The position numbers and the translations under genes were made by a program. Of a stretch of DNA of 62,259 bases, positions 1 to 8,784 are shown piece by piece (positions within the stretch are counted from its first letter, which is position 1; every line of letters starts with the position of its first letter). This stretch comes from an uncultured Clostridia bacterium (GTDB lineage: Bacteria; Bacillota; Clostridia; Christensenellales; Aristaeellaceae): NCBI GenBank assembly GCA_934647165.1, contig CAKUFA010000013.1:1-62259 (forward strand), written 5' to 3'. The notes below the pieces were generated by a model. The model saw nothing but the letters and a program-made list of their open reading frames with translations, did no database searches and was not told the origin of the DNA.

Positions 1-128
1 GGCTATGCCGGTCGGGGGGGGTTCGGCCAAAGGCGAAACCATTCCCTCCATTTTTCACGGCCGTCAGCTTTGCTGACGGTGAAAAATGCAAACTCGACAA
101 AGTGGCAAAGCTACTTTGTCGACACGCT
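1..128. repeat. Hairpin-rich interspersed repeat, copy A
   Basis: This stretch is a near match to 15466-15596. Both copies share the same order of small stem-loops: GGCTATGCC, then GGCGAAACCATTCC, then GTCAGCTTTGCTGAC flanked by TTTTTC/GAAAAA arms, then CGACAAAG..CTTTGTCG, ending at ACACGCT. In both copies the repeat ends exactly next to another strong hairpin (here ACCGGGGAAG..CTTTCCCGGT at 129-152). The left end is cut by the window. No coding function is evident; a reading frame across it is an accident of the repeat. Confidence 0.75.
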
Positions 129-168
129 ACCGGGGAAGGCAACTTTCCCGGTGCTTTTAGGACAAGCA

Positions 169-1500
169 TTACTTTCCGTCCCGAATCATACGGCGGAAAT
201 CTTCAACCAGATTGGCCATGTTGGAGGAACTCTTGATATTGTCCGAGACCAAATTGCAGCTGTAGAGCACGGTGGAGTGGTCGCGGCCGCCAAATGCCTG
301 GCCAATCTGCGGCAGGCTGAGTCCGGCCATCTCCCGGGTGAGATACATGGCGATCTGCCGCGGAACGGTAATTTCACGGCGGCGGGAGGAACCGGTCAGG
401 TCGGCGGGCGTGAGGGAATAGAAATCGCTGACTACGGCAATGACAGTATCCGCCGTAATCTGCTTGGGGGCTTTCTGTGCAAAGACTTCGCGCAGTGCTT
501 CTTCGCACAGGGAAACAGTAATGGGCTTGCGCACCAGGTTGGAATAGGCGACCAGGCGGGTCAGGCTGCCCTCCAGCTCACGGATATTGCTGTCAATGCG
601 GCTGGCAATGAGCTCCAGCACATCATCGCCCACTTGAATATGGTCAAACATGGCTTTTTTGCGCAGGATGGCGATTCGCGTATCCACATCAGGGCGCTGA
701 ATATCGGCAATCAGACCCCACTCAAAACGGCTCTTGAGGCGCTCTTCCAAGCGAGCAATGTCCCGTGGCGGCTTATCGGAGGTCATTACAATCTGCTTGC
801 CGGCCTGATGCAGGGCGTTGAATGTGTGGAAAAATTCTTCCTGCGTGCTGTCGCGCCCGGCGATGAACTGGATATCGTCCACCATCAGGATATCCACATT
901 CCGGAAGCGGTTGCGAAACTCCATGTTGCGATTCTGTTGGATGGCGGAAATCAGCTCGTTGGTAAAGTCCTCACTGGTGATATAGAGCAGGCGCGTCTGC
1001 GGATGCTGCTTTTGCACAAAATGGCCGATGGCGTGCATCAGGTGCGTTTTGCCAAGCCCCACACCGCCATAGAGAAACAGCGGGTTGTACGCTTCCGCGG
1101 GGGATTCAGCCACCGCCAGGGAGGCGGCGTGTGCAAATCGGTTGCTGTTGCCGACCACAAAGGTGTCAAAGGTATACTTGGGATTCAACTGCACGGTGCT
1201 GGTGGAAAGCACAGCGTCATGCTTGGGAGCCTTTACCGCAACGGTGTTGGCTTCTTCTTTTGTCACAATTTCCAGATGGATCGGTTCGCCCGCAACCCGG
1301 GTAAGGCAGTCCTCAATCAGGGACGCATAGCGGCTGGAGATCATGGTTTTCATATAATTGATCTCTGCACACAGGGTCAGCGTATTGCCTTCCAGCTTCA
1401 AAGGGGAAAGACTGGTCTTGATCCATGTATTAAAGGAAATTTCCGTCATGGATTCCCTGATGAGGACAAGCGCCTTCTCCCAAAGCTCGGTCATGTTCAT
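169..1500 (-). CDS. dnaA: Chromosomal replication initiator DnaA
   Basis: DnaA binds 9-bp DnaA boxes at the origin, melts the nearby AT-rich DNA and loads the replicative helicase. The 443-residue product has the N-terminal interaction domain (from MNMTELWEKAL), Walker A GGVGLGKTHL near residue 147, Walker B ILMVDDIQF, and the C-terminal DNA-binding signature GGRDHSTVLYSC. I start it at the ATG at 1500 because GGAGGAT lies 7 bases upstream; the longer open frame to 1758 runs through the AT-rich upstream region and has no family similarity. The length is normal for the family. No rpmH lies upstream as in the classic Firmicutes order, and what lies beyond the left edge is unknown. Confidence 0.97.
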   Translation of the reverse strand: MNMTELWEKALVLIRESMTEISFNTWIKTSLSPLKLEGNTLTLCAEINYMKTMISSRYASLIEDCLTRVAGEPIHLEIVTKEEANTVAVKAPKHDAVLSTSTVQLNPKYTFDTFVVGNSNRFAHAASLAVAESPAEAYNPLFLYGGVGLGKTHLMHAIGHFVQKQHPQTRLLYITSEDFTNELISAIQQNRNMEFRNRFRNVDILMVDDIQFIAGRDSTQEEFFHTFNALHQAGKQIVMTSDKPPRDIARLEERLKSRFEWGLIADIQRPDVDTRIAILRKKAMFDHIQVGDDVLELIASRIDSNIRELEGSLTRLVAYSNLVRKPITVSLCEEALREVFAQKAPKQITADTVIAVVSDFYSLTPADLTGSSRRREITVPRQIAMYLTREMAGLSLPQIGQAFGGRDHSTVLYSCNLVSDNIKSSSNMANLVEDFRRMIRDGK

Positions 1501-1926
1501 CCGTAGATCCTCCGCTCGCTGTATGAATACGGCAATAGGCCCAAGAGGGGCGAAAAAGGCGCACGCGCCGCCGTGGCCGTGAGCCTGTGGAAAAATGTGC
1601 TGTGGAAAATGCTTTTCCGAATGTTCAGCTTTTTTATCATAGCATGAACAGCAAGAAATATCAAGGGGTTGACCAAAAAGTTCCGCTTGAATAGAGCGCA
1701 TATGTTGTGGAAAACCCTGTTCACTATCGCTTGTGGGGGAATTGATGTTCACCACCATATTTACGATGCAAAGCGTATAGAATGAACTGAAAATGAATAA
1801 AAATACACATTTTATGATGACAAAAAGGAAAAAACAGAAAAAAACCTTTTTGCAAGGAATTTGCGGGGCTTATGTCGAAGAAAAAAGGTCAGGGGTCTTT
1901 TATCCCCATGGAAGGAGGCGCCCGCC
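1501..1926. other. Probable replication origin region (oriC)
   Basis: This gene-free region upstream of dnaA holds three exact DnaA boxes TGTGGAAAA at 1586-1594, 1601-1609 and 1706-1714, all in the same orientation, followed by an AT-rich stretch at about 1760-1860 that could be the unwinding element. Origins next to dnaA are usual in Firmicutes. The region must also hold the promoters of dnaA and of the rightward gene at 1927, but I could not fix a convincing -35/-10 pair. Confidence 0.6.
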
Positions 1927-2445
1927 GTGCCGATGAGCGTGACGGAGCGGCAGGTAAAGGAAGTGCTCAGGCCACGCCTGGGCACAGCGTTGGTGGAACA
2001 GACGGAATTGTGCGCATCGCTGGCATCGCTGATGAGCACCTTTGCACCCTATAGGGATACCTTTGAGGGCATGACCGAGCAGGTGGAGCGCTTGCTGTTT
2101 GACGGCCTGTATGATTTGCTTGGCCCCAACATGACCCTGCGGTTGGACGACGGGCAGGTGCGGCGCATTCGCATGCGGGAGCTGCCGGAGCTGGCCGATG
2201 AGGCCATGGGCGCCATGTTCGAGGCCATGCAGGTGTATTCGGTGAATTACCGAAACCTGAAGGATTACTCCATGCGCGCCGCATCGCTGAGCGCTATGCG
2301 AGTGCTTTATCAGCGTTATGGGGCGTTTCAGTCCCCGGAGGAAAGGACACTGCTGGAGCGGATCATTCGCGAGCGATTTCCCAGGGAGCGTTACAGTGCT
2401 TGGCTTGCCGATGAAGAGGCGGAACAGAAAGGAACAAGTGAATGA
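1927..2445 (+). CDS. Unknown helical cytoplasmic protein
   Basis: I do not recognise this 172-residue protein. It is rich in Leu, Glu, Arg and Met, has no signal peptide or membrane segment and looks all-alpha; no catalytic motif stands out. The GTG at 1927 is preferred because AGGAGG ends 8 bases before it; the in-frame ATG at 1933 is possible. The last four bases overlap the start of the zinc-binding protein gene (ATGA), so the two are probably co-translated. It sits between the origin region and the metal-binding protein, which does not reveal its role. Confidence 0.7.
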   Translation: MPMSVTERQVKEVLRPRLGTALVEQTELCASLASLMSTFAPYRDTFEGMTEQVERLLFDGLYDLLGPNMTLRLDDGQVRRIRMRELPELADEAMGAMFEAMQVYSVNYRNLKDYSMRAASLSAMRVLYQRYGAFQSPEERTLLERIIRERFPRERYSAWLADEEAEQKGTSE

Positions 2446-3350
2446 AGAAAATTTTTGCAGTCTGCTTTGCTGTTATGCTGGCGCTGACAACGCTGCCTGC
2501 GCTGGCAAGCGCGGAAACGGTGGTCACATCGTTTTATCCAATCTATCTGCTGGCATTGAATCTGACGCAGGGCGTTGACGGGGTGGAGGTGCATAACCTG
2601 GCGGCGCCGGGAACTGGCTGCCTGCACGACTACCAGCTGCAGACAGGGGATATGAAGGCGCTGGCCGGGGCAGATGTATTTCTTGTTAATGGGGCGGGAA
2701 TGGAAAGCTACCTTGCCCACGTGTACGATGCTTTTCCAAACCTGCCGGTTGTGGAAGCGGCTGCGGGTATCACCCTCATTGGCGATGATGAAATGCCTGT
2801 GGCCATTGGCGAAGAGGAAAGCGAAGCCAATGCGCATATCTGGCTGGATGCGAAAAATGCCATGGCGATGACTGTCAACCTGTGCGAGGGACTGAGCACA
2901 GCCATGCCGGAAAAGCGCGAAGCCTTTGAGCAAAATCGCGATGCTTATCTGGAACGGCTGACTGCGCTGGATGCAGAATTGACGGAGGGCTTGAGCAACC
3001 TGGCACATCGGGAAATCATCACCTTTCATGAAGCGTTCCCGTATTTTGCCAAAGCCTATGGACTGAAAGTGGTGGCGGTTGTGAACCGGGAACCGGGAGA
3101 GGCGCTGTCCCCGGCAAGACTGAGCGAGTTGGTCAAGCTGGTCAAATCCCTGGGTGCGCCGCCGCTGTTTGTGGAGCCGCAGTATGAGGATATCGCTGCA
3201 AAGACCCTCGCTGCGGAAACGGGCGCAGAGGTTTATACGCTTGACCCTGTGGTTACGGGGCCTGAGACCGGCGAGGAAACCCTGACTTACTATGAAGAGA
3301 AAATGCGCGAGAATATGCGCATCCTGCAAACGGCCTTGAATGTGCAGTGA
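2442..3350 (+). CDS. Zinc/manganese ABC transporter substrate-binding protein (ZnuA family)
   Basis: Members of this family capture Zn2+ or Mn2+ outside the membrane and hand it to an ABC permease. The 302-residue product begins with a signal peptide ending ALASA before ETVVTSFYPIY, the usual family start. Likely metal ligands lie in CLHDYQL, NAHIWLDAKN, TFHEAFPYF and the C-terminal segment EPQYED..YTLDPV. There is no lipobox cysteine, so a secreted rather than lipid-anchored protein is suggested, unusual for a Gram-positive. No ATPase or permease gene is adjacent; the partner must be elsewhere. The start overlaps the upstream gene by four bases. Confidence 0.9.
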   Translation: MKKIFAVCFAVMLALTTLPALASAETVVTSFYPIYLLALNLTQGVDGVEVHNLAAPGTGCLHDYQLQTGDMKALAGADVFLVNGAGMESYLAHVYDAFPNLPVVEAAAGITLIGDDEMPVAIGEEESEANAHIWLDAKNAMAMTVNLCEGLSTAMPEKREAFEQNRDAYLERLTALDAELTEGLSNLAHREIITFHEAFPYFAKAYGLKVVAVVNREPGEALSPARLSELVKLVKSLGAPPLFVEPQYEDIAAKTLAAETGAEVYTLDPVVTGPETGEETLTYYEEKMRENMRILQTALNVQ

Positions 3351-3368
3351 CATTCCTGCGCTTTGTGC

Positions 3369-3398
3369 TTTCCATTTTTCTGGCAGGTATGCTATAAT
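3369..3398 (+). promoter_or_regulatory. Candidate sigma-A promoter
   Basis: TATAAT at 3393-3398 is preceded by TG (extended -10) and lies 18 bases after a weak TTTCCA. It would drive the membrane protein gene at 3435. Confidence 0.5.
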
Positions 3399-3434
3399 GG
3401 GTTCTATAATACCAACGAACGGGGAGGAATTGCG

Positions 3435-4394
3435 TTGTTTGGCAAGCTGATGAACAATTTCTATTATGGGAAAAGCGGCAAAGGCGATTTTCGGGAGGAA
3501 GATTTACCCAAAAATCGTTGGCAGCTCTTTTGGGAAATGCTGCGGATCAGGTTTTCTGCATTGCTTCGGCTAAACCTGATGTACATGCTCTGCTGGCTGC
3601 CTGCCATGGTGGTTGTCATGATCGGTTACATGAGCCTTTTGACCCAGCTGTCCGCCATCACCACTGAAACGGCAGAAGCGGCCGCCAGCCTGAGCGAACT
3701 GTGGAATGGTATCAGCAATACAACGCTGCTGCTCCTGGTTCCCTGCATTGCTATTACCGGACCGTTCACGGCGGGTATCGCCTATGTCACGCGCAATTGG
3801 GCACGGGACGAGCATGCCTTCATCTGGTCAGATTTTAAGGATGCGGTAAAAGAGAATTGGAAACAGGCGCTGCCGGTGAGCATCATCACGGGCATCGCAC
3901 CCATGCTCCTGTACATCTGCTGGAATTTCTACGGCCAAATGGCGAAAAGCAGCGCCATCATGGTTGTGCCGCAAGTGCTGGTGCTTATGCTGGCCATTAT
4001 CTGGGCGCTGGCTGTGACGTATATGTATCCGTTGATGGTGACCTATAAGCTGAGCTTCCGCAACCTGCTGCGCAATGCCCTGCTGCTGGCGATTGCACGT
4101 CTTCCTCAGAGCATCGGCATCCGGCTGCTGCATTGCCTGCCGGTGATCATTGCGCTGCTGGTGGCGTTCTTCCTCAATCCGCTGTGGGCAGGCATGGGAT
4201 TGTTCCTGTACTACCTTCTCATCGGTTTTGGCCTGAGCCGGTTTGTAACGGCAAGCTTCACCAACGGCGTGTTTGATAAGTATATCAACAGCCGCATGGA
4301 AGGTGTGGAAACTGACCGCGGCCTGTTTAAGGGCGATCCGGATGATGAAGCCGATGATGATGACGAGCCCGCTGATGATGCGCAGAAGCAGTAA
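3435..4394 (+). CDS. Multi-pass membrane protein, YesL/DUF624-like
   Basis: The 319-residue product starts with a short amphipathic section (FGKLMNNFYYGKSGKG), then about five to six hydrophobic segments, and ends in a strongly acidic tail of Asp/Glu. The arrangement, with MLRIRFSALLRLNLMYMLCWLPAM as first membrane segment, resembles YesL-type (DUF624) membrane proteins, which are often linked to carbohydrate transport but have no proven activity. The TTG at 3435 is chosen because GGGGAGGA ends 6 bases before it and the candidate promoter at 3369-3398 lies inside the longer frame. No transporter genes are near, so a substrate cannot be inferred. Confidence 0.7.
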   Translation: MFGKLMNNFYYGKSGKGDFREEDLPKNRWQLFWEMLRIRFSALLRLNLMYMLCWLPAMVVVMIGYMSLLTQLSAITTETAEAAASLSELWNGISNTTLLLLVPCIAITGPFTAGIAYVTRNWARDEHAFIWSDFKDAVKENWKQALPVSIITGIAPMLLYICWNFYGQMAKSSAIMVVPQVLVLMLAIIWALAVTYMYPLMVTYKLSFRNLLRNALLLAIARLPQSIGIRLLHCLPVIIALLVAFFLNPLWAGMGLFLYYLLIGFGLSRFVTASFTNGVFDKYINSRMEGVETDRGLFKGDPDDEADDDDEPADDAQKQ

Positions 4395-4506
4395 TCAACG
4401 GCTAGACCGATGCCACGTTTTTTGAATTTTCTGCGGCATAAGCAGCATGTTTTTTCCGTGCCCAGCACACACTGATGGAGAAAATGACCATCGGGAGGTG
4501 CTGGGC

Positions 4507-4665
4507 ATGTGGCGGATGACGGAACGGGAAAAACGCAAGTATGCGCAGGCAGAGCGCTATGGACTGCTGGGCAAGCTGCGGGAAAACGGTTGGGCCGCTT
4601 TGAGCGCCAAGGATGCCGGCCGCATTGGCGGCGCAATGCACGGCAAGCGAAAAACAACAAAGTAA
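4507..4665 (+). CDS. Small acid-soluble spore protein-like (alpha/beta type, Ssp4-like)
   Basis: The 52-residue protein carries the pattern YGLLGKL..GWAALSAKDAGRIGGAM followed by a basic tail, matching the clostridial short SASP variants (GL..K..GW..L(S/T)A.E.GRIGG). SASPs coat and protect spore DNA. GGGAGG at 4493-4498 is 8 bases from the ATG. The N-terminus is shorter and more basic than in the two classic SASPs at 52553 and 52807. It is followed at once by the methyltransferase gene, which may simply be a neighbour. Confidence 0.65.
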   Translation: MWRMTEREKRKYAQAERYGLLGKLRENGWAALSAKDAGRIGGAMHGKRKTTK

Positions 4666-4684
4666 GGGGCAATGGTGGATACGA

Positions 4685-5464
4685 ATGTATACGGGATTTG
4701 CGGAAGTGTATGACGAGCTGATGGCCGACGTGAAGTACGACGTATGGGCGGACTTTTATGTGAGCATGATGGCGGCTTTCGGCATCCGTTCGGGAAAGAT
4801 CTGCGAGTGTGCCTGCGGCACGGGGAGCATCACCATCCCGCTGCAAAAGCGTGGTTTCCACGTCACCGGGGTGGATTTGAGCCAGGATATGCTTTGGCGT
4901 GCAGCGCAGAAAGCACGGGAAGCCGGAGCGGCAATTCCCTTTGTGCGGCAGGATATGCGCCAGTTGCATTTGCACCGCCCGATGGATGCGGTGCTCGCCA
5001 CCTGTGACGGGGTGAATTATCTTTTGACGGACGACGACCTGATGGCGTTTTTCCGCTCTGCTTATAATGCGCTGCGTCCGGGCGGCGGACTTTTCTTTGA
5101 TGTATCCACCCCTTACAAGCTGAAGAATGCCCTCGGCAATCAGATTATCTGCGATGATACGGAGAACATCACCTATCTGTGGCAAAACCGTTTTTCCGAA
5201 AAGACGCAGCAGGTAGATATGCACCTGTGCATTTTTGTCAAGCAGGACAACGGGCTGTACAAGCGCATTGACGAGGAACAGAAACAGCAGGCGCATACTG
5301 CACAGCACCTGATGGAACTGATGGCTCGCGCCGGCTTTGACCGCACCATGGTTTTTGCCAACGGCCGCATGGAGCCTCCGCGGGACAATGAGCAGCGCTG
5401 GTATTTTGCAGCGGTGCGCAGAATGGATCCCGCAGGGACGGAAGAGGAAGGAAGAAAAGCATGA
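4685..5464 (+). CDS. Class I SAM-dependent methyltransferase
   Basis: The 259-residue protein opens with the MYTGFAEVYDELM motif typical of a group of Firmicutes methyltransferases. The SAM-binding loop is ECACGTGSITIPL near residue 40-52, followed by the acidic VDLSQDML strand end and a LATCDGVNYL motif corresponding to motif IV. The substrate is unknown. The ATG at 4685 fits the family start; the ribosome site is weak. The stop TGA overlaps the ATG of hslO (ATGA at 5461), so the two genes are translationally coupled. Confidence 0.88.
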   Translation: MYTGFAEVYDELMADVKYDVWADFYVSMMAAFGIRSGKICECACGTGSITIPLQKRGFHVTGVDLSQDMLWRAAQKAREAGAAIPFVRQDMRQLHLHRPMDAVLATCDGVNYLLTDDDLMAFFRSAYNALRPGGGLFFDVSTPYKLKNALGNQIICDDTENITYLWQNRFSEKTQQVDMHLCIFVKQDNGLYKRIDEEQKQQAHTAQHLMELMARAGFDRTMVFANGRMEPPRDNEQRWYFAAVRRMDPAGTEEEGRKA

Positions 5465-6357
5465 TAAAGACACATTTGACAGGCGACCGCGTGCTGCACC
5501 TGACACTGATGGATGGCCAGGCGCGGGTGCTTTTGATGGAAACCACCGCCATGACCCAGAAGGCGGCGGACATCAACAACGCTACCCCTGTGTGCACTGC
5601 CGCGCTGGGGCGGCTGATGACCGGCACCGCTATGCTTGGTGTGATGATGAAGGGCGAAAATGAGTCCGTGACGGTGACCATAAAAGGTGACGGTCCCATG
5701 GGGACACTTGTGGCAGTGGCCAATCACGGCGATGTCAAGGCATGCGCGGATGATCCCCATGTGGAGCTTCCCCTGCGGGAGGATGGCAAGCTGGATGTGG
5801 GCGGCGCGGTAGGGCATCATGGCCGAATGAGCGTGGTGAAGGATCTGGGACTCAGGGAGCCGTATATCGGCCAATGCGAACTGGTCAGCGGCGAACTGGG
5901 GATCGACTTCGCCAATTATTTTACCTCCAGCGAGCAGCAGCCAAGCCTTGTGGCTGTGGGTGTGCTGGTGAATGAGGACAAGGTGCTCAAGGCCGGCGGA
6001 TTGCTGATTCAGCCCCTGCCTGGATGCACGGAGGAAACCCTCAGCGCCATTGAGCTGCGCAGCCCCATGTTTGCCGACATCAGCAAGGAAATGACCATGG
6101 CTGATATGGAGCAGCTGATAGAGGACTGGTTCCGGGGATTGGAACCGAAGCTGCTGGATGAAGCGCCCCTGCGGTGGCATTGCGCCTGCGGCAGGGAAAA
6201 GATGGAGAAAGCGCTGATTTCCCTTGGCCGAAAGGAACTGCAAACCCTGATTGACGAAGATGCGGGCGCGGAGCTGACGTGCCACTTCTGCCACAGTCAC
6301 TATCATTTTACAACTGAGGATTTGAAGACGCTGCTGGAAAAAGCGCAGCGTGCATAA
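5461..6357 (+). CDS. hslO: Redox-regulated chaperone Hsp33
   Basis: Hsp33 is a cytosolic holdase that is switched on by oxidative unfolding when it loses zinc. The 298-residue length is normal. The four zinc cysteines are present as CxC at C241/C243 (HCACG) and CxxC at C274/C277 (CHFC), so redox switching should be intact. The N-terminal chaperone domain includes ATPVCTAALGRLMTGTAMLG. It is coupled to the upstream methyltransferase and its end overlaps the frame of the next gene, indicating one operon. Confidence 0.97.
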   Translation: MIKTHLTGDRVLHLTLMDGQARVLLMETTAMTQKAADINNATPVCTAALGRLMTGTAMLGVMMKGENESVTVTIKGDGPMGTLVAVANHGDVKACADDPHVELPLREDGKLDVGGAVGHHGRMSVVKDLGLREPYIGQCELVSGELGIDFANYFTSSEQQPSLVAVGVLVNEDKVLKAGGLLIQPLPGCTEETLSAIELRSPMFADISKEMTMADMEQLIEDWFRGLEPKLLDEAPLRWHCACGREKMEKALISLGRKELQTLIDEDAGAELTCHFCHSHYHFTTEDLKTLLEKAQRA

Positions 6358-6379
6358 ATTGAGTCGCTTGGAGGCGGGG

Positions 6380-7888
6380 ATGACGGACGGAAACGGGAAG
6401 AACGTGGTGCCCTTTGCCCTGTCGCCGGAGCGGATGCGCCGGGGAGCGATCAGGCGGGAAAAAGCGGGTGACCCGGTGGCTGCGGTGGAACTGCTTCGCC
6501 GTGCTGCCGAGGAAGACGACCGCATGGACGGCTGGCTGCTGCTGGCACGGCGTTTGAGAACGCTTCAGTGCCCGGAAGCAGGCGCGACGCTGTGCCGCCA
6601 ACTACTGCAAGGGGATGAGGAATGCGCAGCAGCATGGCTGACCCTGGCTCAATGCCAGATGGATGCAGAAGAAGGCGCCAAGTCGATCGAAGACAGCTTG
6701 TTCCGCGCACTGCATTTTGATGGGGAAGGAAAGCTGGACGGGAGCATCCGCGCCTGCCTTGCCGCGCAGGAAGAGCCGCCTATGGCACACCGCGCAAGCC
6801 GTGCAGGGCACCTGGCGGAGCGAAGCGCCCTTGCGTGGGCACATCGCGATTACGCTCTTGCCTGGCGAAGGACACGTAGGGCAGCCAAAATGGCGGACAA
6901 TGCCGCCACGCCATGGCTGACCCTTGCTGTGGCGTGCCTGCACAGCGGCAACGGCAAGGCTGCGTGGAACGCCTGCCTCAAAGCGTTGAAAGCAGATGAA
7001 AACCGAACGGATGCAAAGCTTTTGCTGGGAACGGCAGCATGGTGCATGGGGCGCAGGCGGCTGGCGCTCGGCATTGTGGAACGTGCGGCACAATACCCCT
7101 GTACGCTGAGGGAAGAGAGGCTCTTCTTTACAGCGGCGGATGGGGTGCGTGAACTTCAGGCGCGCTATCTGCGCAAACAACTGAAGCTGATGCCATGCCG
7201 CATCCCCCTGCTGGAAAGGCAGGCAATGCAGCTGCTTCGCCGCGAAAAGGAGACGGCGCTGCCTGTGCTGACCCGGATTGTGCGGTTGGATCCGGAAAAC
7301 GTATGGGCTAGAATGGCGCTTATTCATCCGGAATTTTTTGAAGGCGCAGCCATGCCGAAACAAGCGCAGGCGCTGCTGATGGATCTGCTGGCGAAGCTGC
7401 TGGCGTCCCCGCCGCCGCAATGTCTTCCATCTGTGGATTCGTTGGAGAGATGCGCGCTTGTGTGGGGCATTCAACATGCGGATGATGACCTGCTGGCGCT
7501 TCTGAGCGCGCACTTCGGCGCATCGGACAATGAGAAGGTGCGCATGTGGATGAAGCGGCACCTGCCCCAGCCTGATGAAGCTGCGGATGAAGACAGAGCG
7601 CGTCGGGAAATCTGCCTGCATATGACGATGCTGACCGGTGCGCGCTACTGCTCTCCGGGTGTGTTGCTGGCCTATGCGGACAGGGCGTGGAAGCGGATAC
7701 CGTCGGAAGTGTGCTGCCATGCAGTCGGGCAAGCGAGTATTCGCTGGCCATCGGCCGTGACACTTTGCTGCTTGCGGCATAAGGGCATGGAGCAGGCGGA
7801 GGCACAGCTGTGCCGCCATCTTGGCGCGGCAAGGGCCGCAACAGAGCGTGCCGCACGCCGCGTGGAAAAATGGATGGCGGAGAAATAG
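6380..7888 (+). CDS. Tetratricopeptide-repeat protein
   Basis: The 502-residue product is a chain of helical hairpins with TPR character (for example AVELLRRAAEEDDRMDGWLLLARRL and CLHSGNGKAAWNACLKALKADENRTDAKLLLGTA, quoted here in part only), many Ala, Leu, Cys and Trp, and no signal peptide or membrane span. Such proteins act as scaffolds; no enzyme domain is visible. I start it at the ATG at 6380, five bases after GGAGG; the longer frame would overlap hslO by eight bases. It lies between hslO and a HEAT-type protein, both helical-repeat or chaperone-related, so a protein-quality role is possible but unproven. Confidence 0.7.
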   Translation: MTDGNGKNVVPFALSPERMRRGAIRREKAGDPVAAVELLRRAAEEDDRMDGWLLLARRLRTLQCPEAGATLCRQLLQGDEECAAAWLTLAQCQMDAEEGAKSIEDSLFRALHFDGEGKLDGSIRACLAAQEEPPMAHRASRAGHLAERSALAWAHRDYALAWRRTRRAAKMADNAATPWLTLAVACLHSGNGKAAWNACLKALKADENRTDAKLLLGTAAWCMGRRRLALGIVERAAQYPCTLREERLFFTAADGVRELQARYLRKQLKLMPCRIPLLERQAMQLLRREKETALPVLTRIVRLDPENVWARMALIHPEFFEGAAMPKQAQALLMDLLAKLLASPPPQCLPSVDSLERCALVWGIQHADDDLLALLSAHFGASDNEKVRMWMKRHLPQPDEAADEDRARREICLHMTMLTGARYCSPGVLLAYADRAWKRIPSEVCCHAVGQASIRWPSAVTLCCLRHKGMEQAEAQLCRHLGAARAATERAARRVEKWMAEK

Positions 7889-7901
7889 AAAGGAGAAAAA
7901 C

Positions 7902-8729
7902 ATGAAGTGCATTAACTTTGACGACCATTTTGCGGATTTTACATCCCAGTGGCTGAAGGATCACAGCAAGGAATATCGCAATTATGAGGCCATGGAGGAA
8001 GACATGCCCAGGGTGTACATGACCTTCCTCAACACGCCGGCTAAATGGCTGGATGGCGTGACGCCCGGTGCATATTTCACCCAGTATGAGGATGCAAAGG
8101 ATCTGGTAGACTGGCTGAACGAATACTGCGAACGCGGCATCCCTGTGCCGGATCTGCTGCTCGATCAGATTCAGACGGTGGGTAAACCCTGCGAAAAACG
8201 CCTGCTGGCATTGCTTAAGGATGAAAACGCCACGGATGAAGCCAAGATGACCGCAGTGGGTCTTTTGCGTGAAATGGGTTCCGATCTGCCTAAGATGCTC
8301 TACATTGGCTGGCAGCTGGAGCGCGCAGATAAGGACGAGCTGTGTGATAACGCGCTTGAATCGCTTGGCGAAATGGGACGCTGCGCTGTGCAGCCCATGT
8401 TGGAGGCGCTGCCCCATGCCAATGCCGCCGGACAGGAAGCACTGCTGGATGTGCTGGCCAACTATCCCGGCAACGAGCAGGTGTTCCAGCTTGCGCTGCG
8501 CCTGTTTCGGGAAAATCCGGTTCGCCGTGCGCTGTTTGCCAGCTATCTCGGCAAGCTTGGGGATGATCGGGCATTGCCTGATTTGATGGCGGCAGCCAAG
8601 GATGATAATGTGGCGTATCTGGACTTTATTGAGTTGCGCAACGCCATTGAAGAGCTTGGCGGTACCGCACCGGAGCGGGAATTTGACGAGGATCCGACTT
8701 ATGATGCGTTGTTCGGTTTGGACAAGTAA
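7902..8729 (+). CDS. HEAT-repeat-like protein
   Basis: The 275-residue product has an N-terminal region of unknown fold (MKCINFDDHFADFTSQWL) and, from about residue 95, repeated helix pairs ending in short acidic turns, typical of HEAT/PBS-lyase-like repeats (MTAVGLLREMGSDLP, ALESLGEMGRCAVQPML, RALFASYLGKLGDDRALP). No catalytic residues are seen. The start at 7902 follows AAGGAG by 7 bases, and the gene is 13 bases after the TPR gene and ends at a clear terminator, so it is probably the last gene of that operon. Confidence 0.72.
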   Translation: MKCINFDDHFADFTSQWLKDHSKEYRNYEAMEEDMPRVYMTFLNTPAKWLDGVTPGAYFTQYEDAKDLVDWLNEYCERGIPVPDLLLDQIQTVGKPCEKRLLALLKDENATDEAKMTAVGLLREMGSDLPKMLYIGWQLERADKDELCDNALESLGEMGRCAVQPMLEALPHANAAGQEALLDVLANYPGNEQVFQLALRLFRENPVRRALFASYLGKLGDDRALPDLMAAAKDDNVAYLDFIELRNAIEELGGTAPEREFDEDPTYDALFGLDK

Positions 8730-8742
8730 AAGTTAAGTGAAG

Positions 8743-8779
8743 GGCATAGGGATGCGGATGAAGTATCCCTATGCCTTTT
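8743..8779 (+). terminator. Rho-independent terminator
   Basis: GGCATAGGGAT at 8743-8753 pairs perfectly with ATCCCTATGCC at 8765-8775 and is followed by TTTT. It closes the rightward gene run ending at 8729. Confidence 0.9.
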
Positions 8780-8784
8780 AAAAT

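Noticed and set aside
70..1506. 478-residue rightward frame across dnaA
   Set aside because: It is the antisense shadow of dnaA, whose protein has all family motifs.
1861..1926. N-terminal extension of the unknown gene at 1927
   Set aside because: The ribosome site AGGAGG lies at 1913-1918, inside the extension, and the added residues look like translated non-coding DNA.
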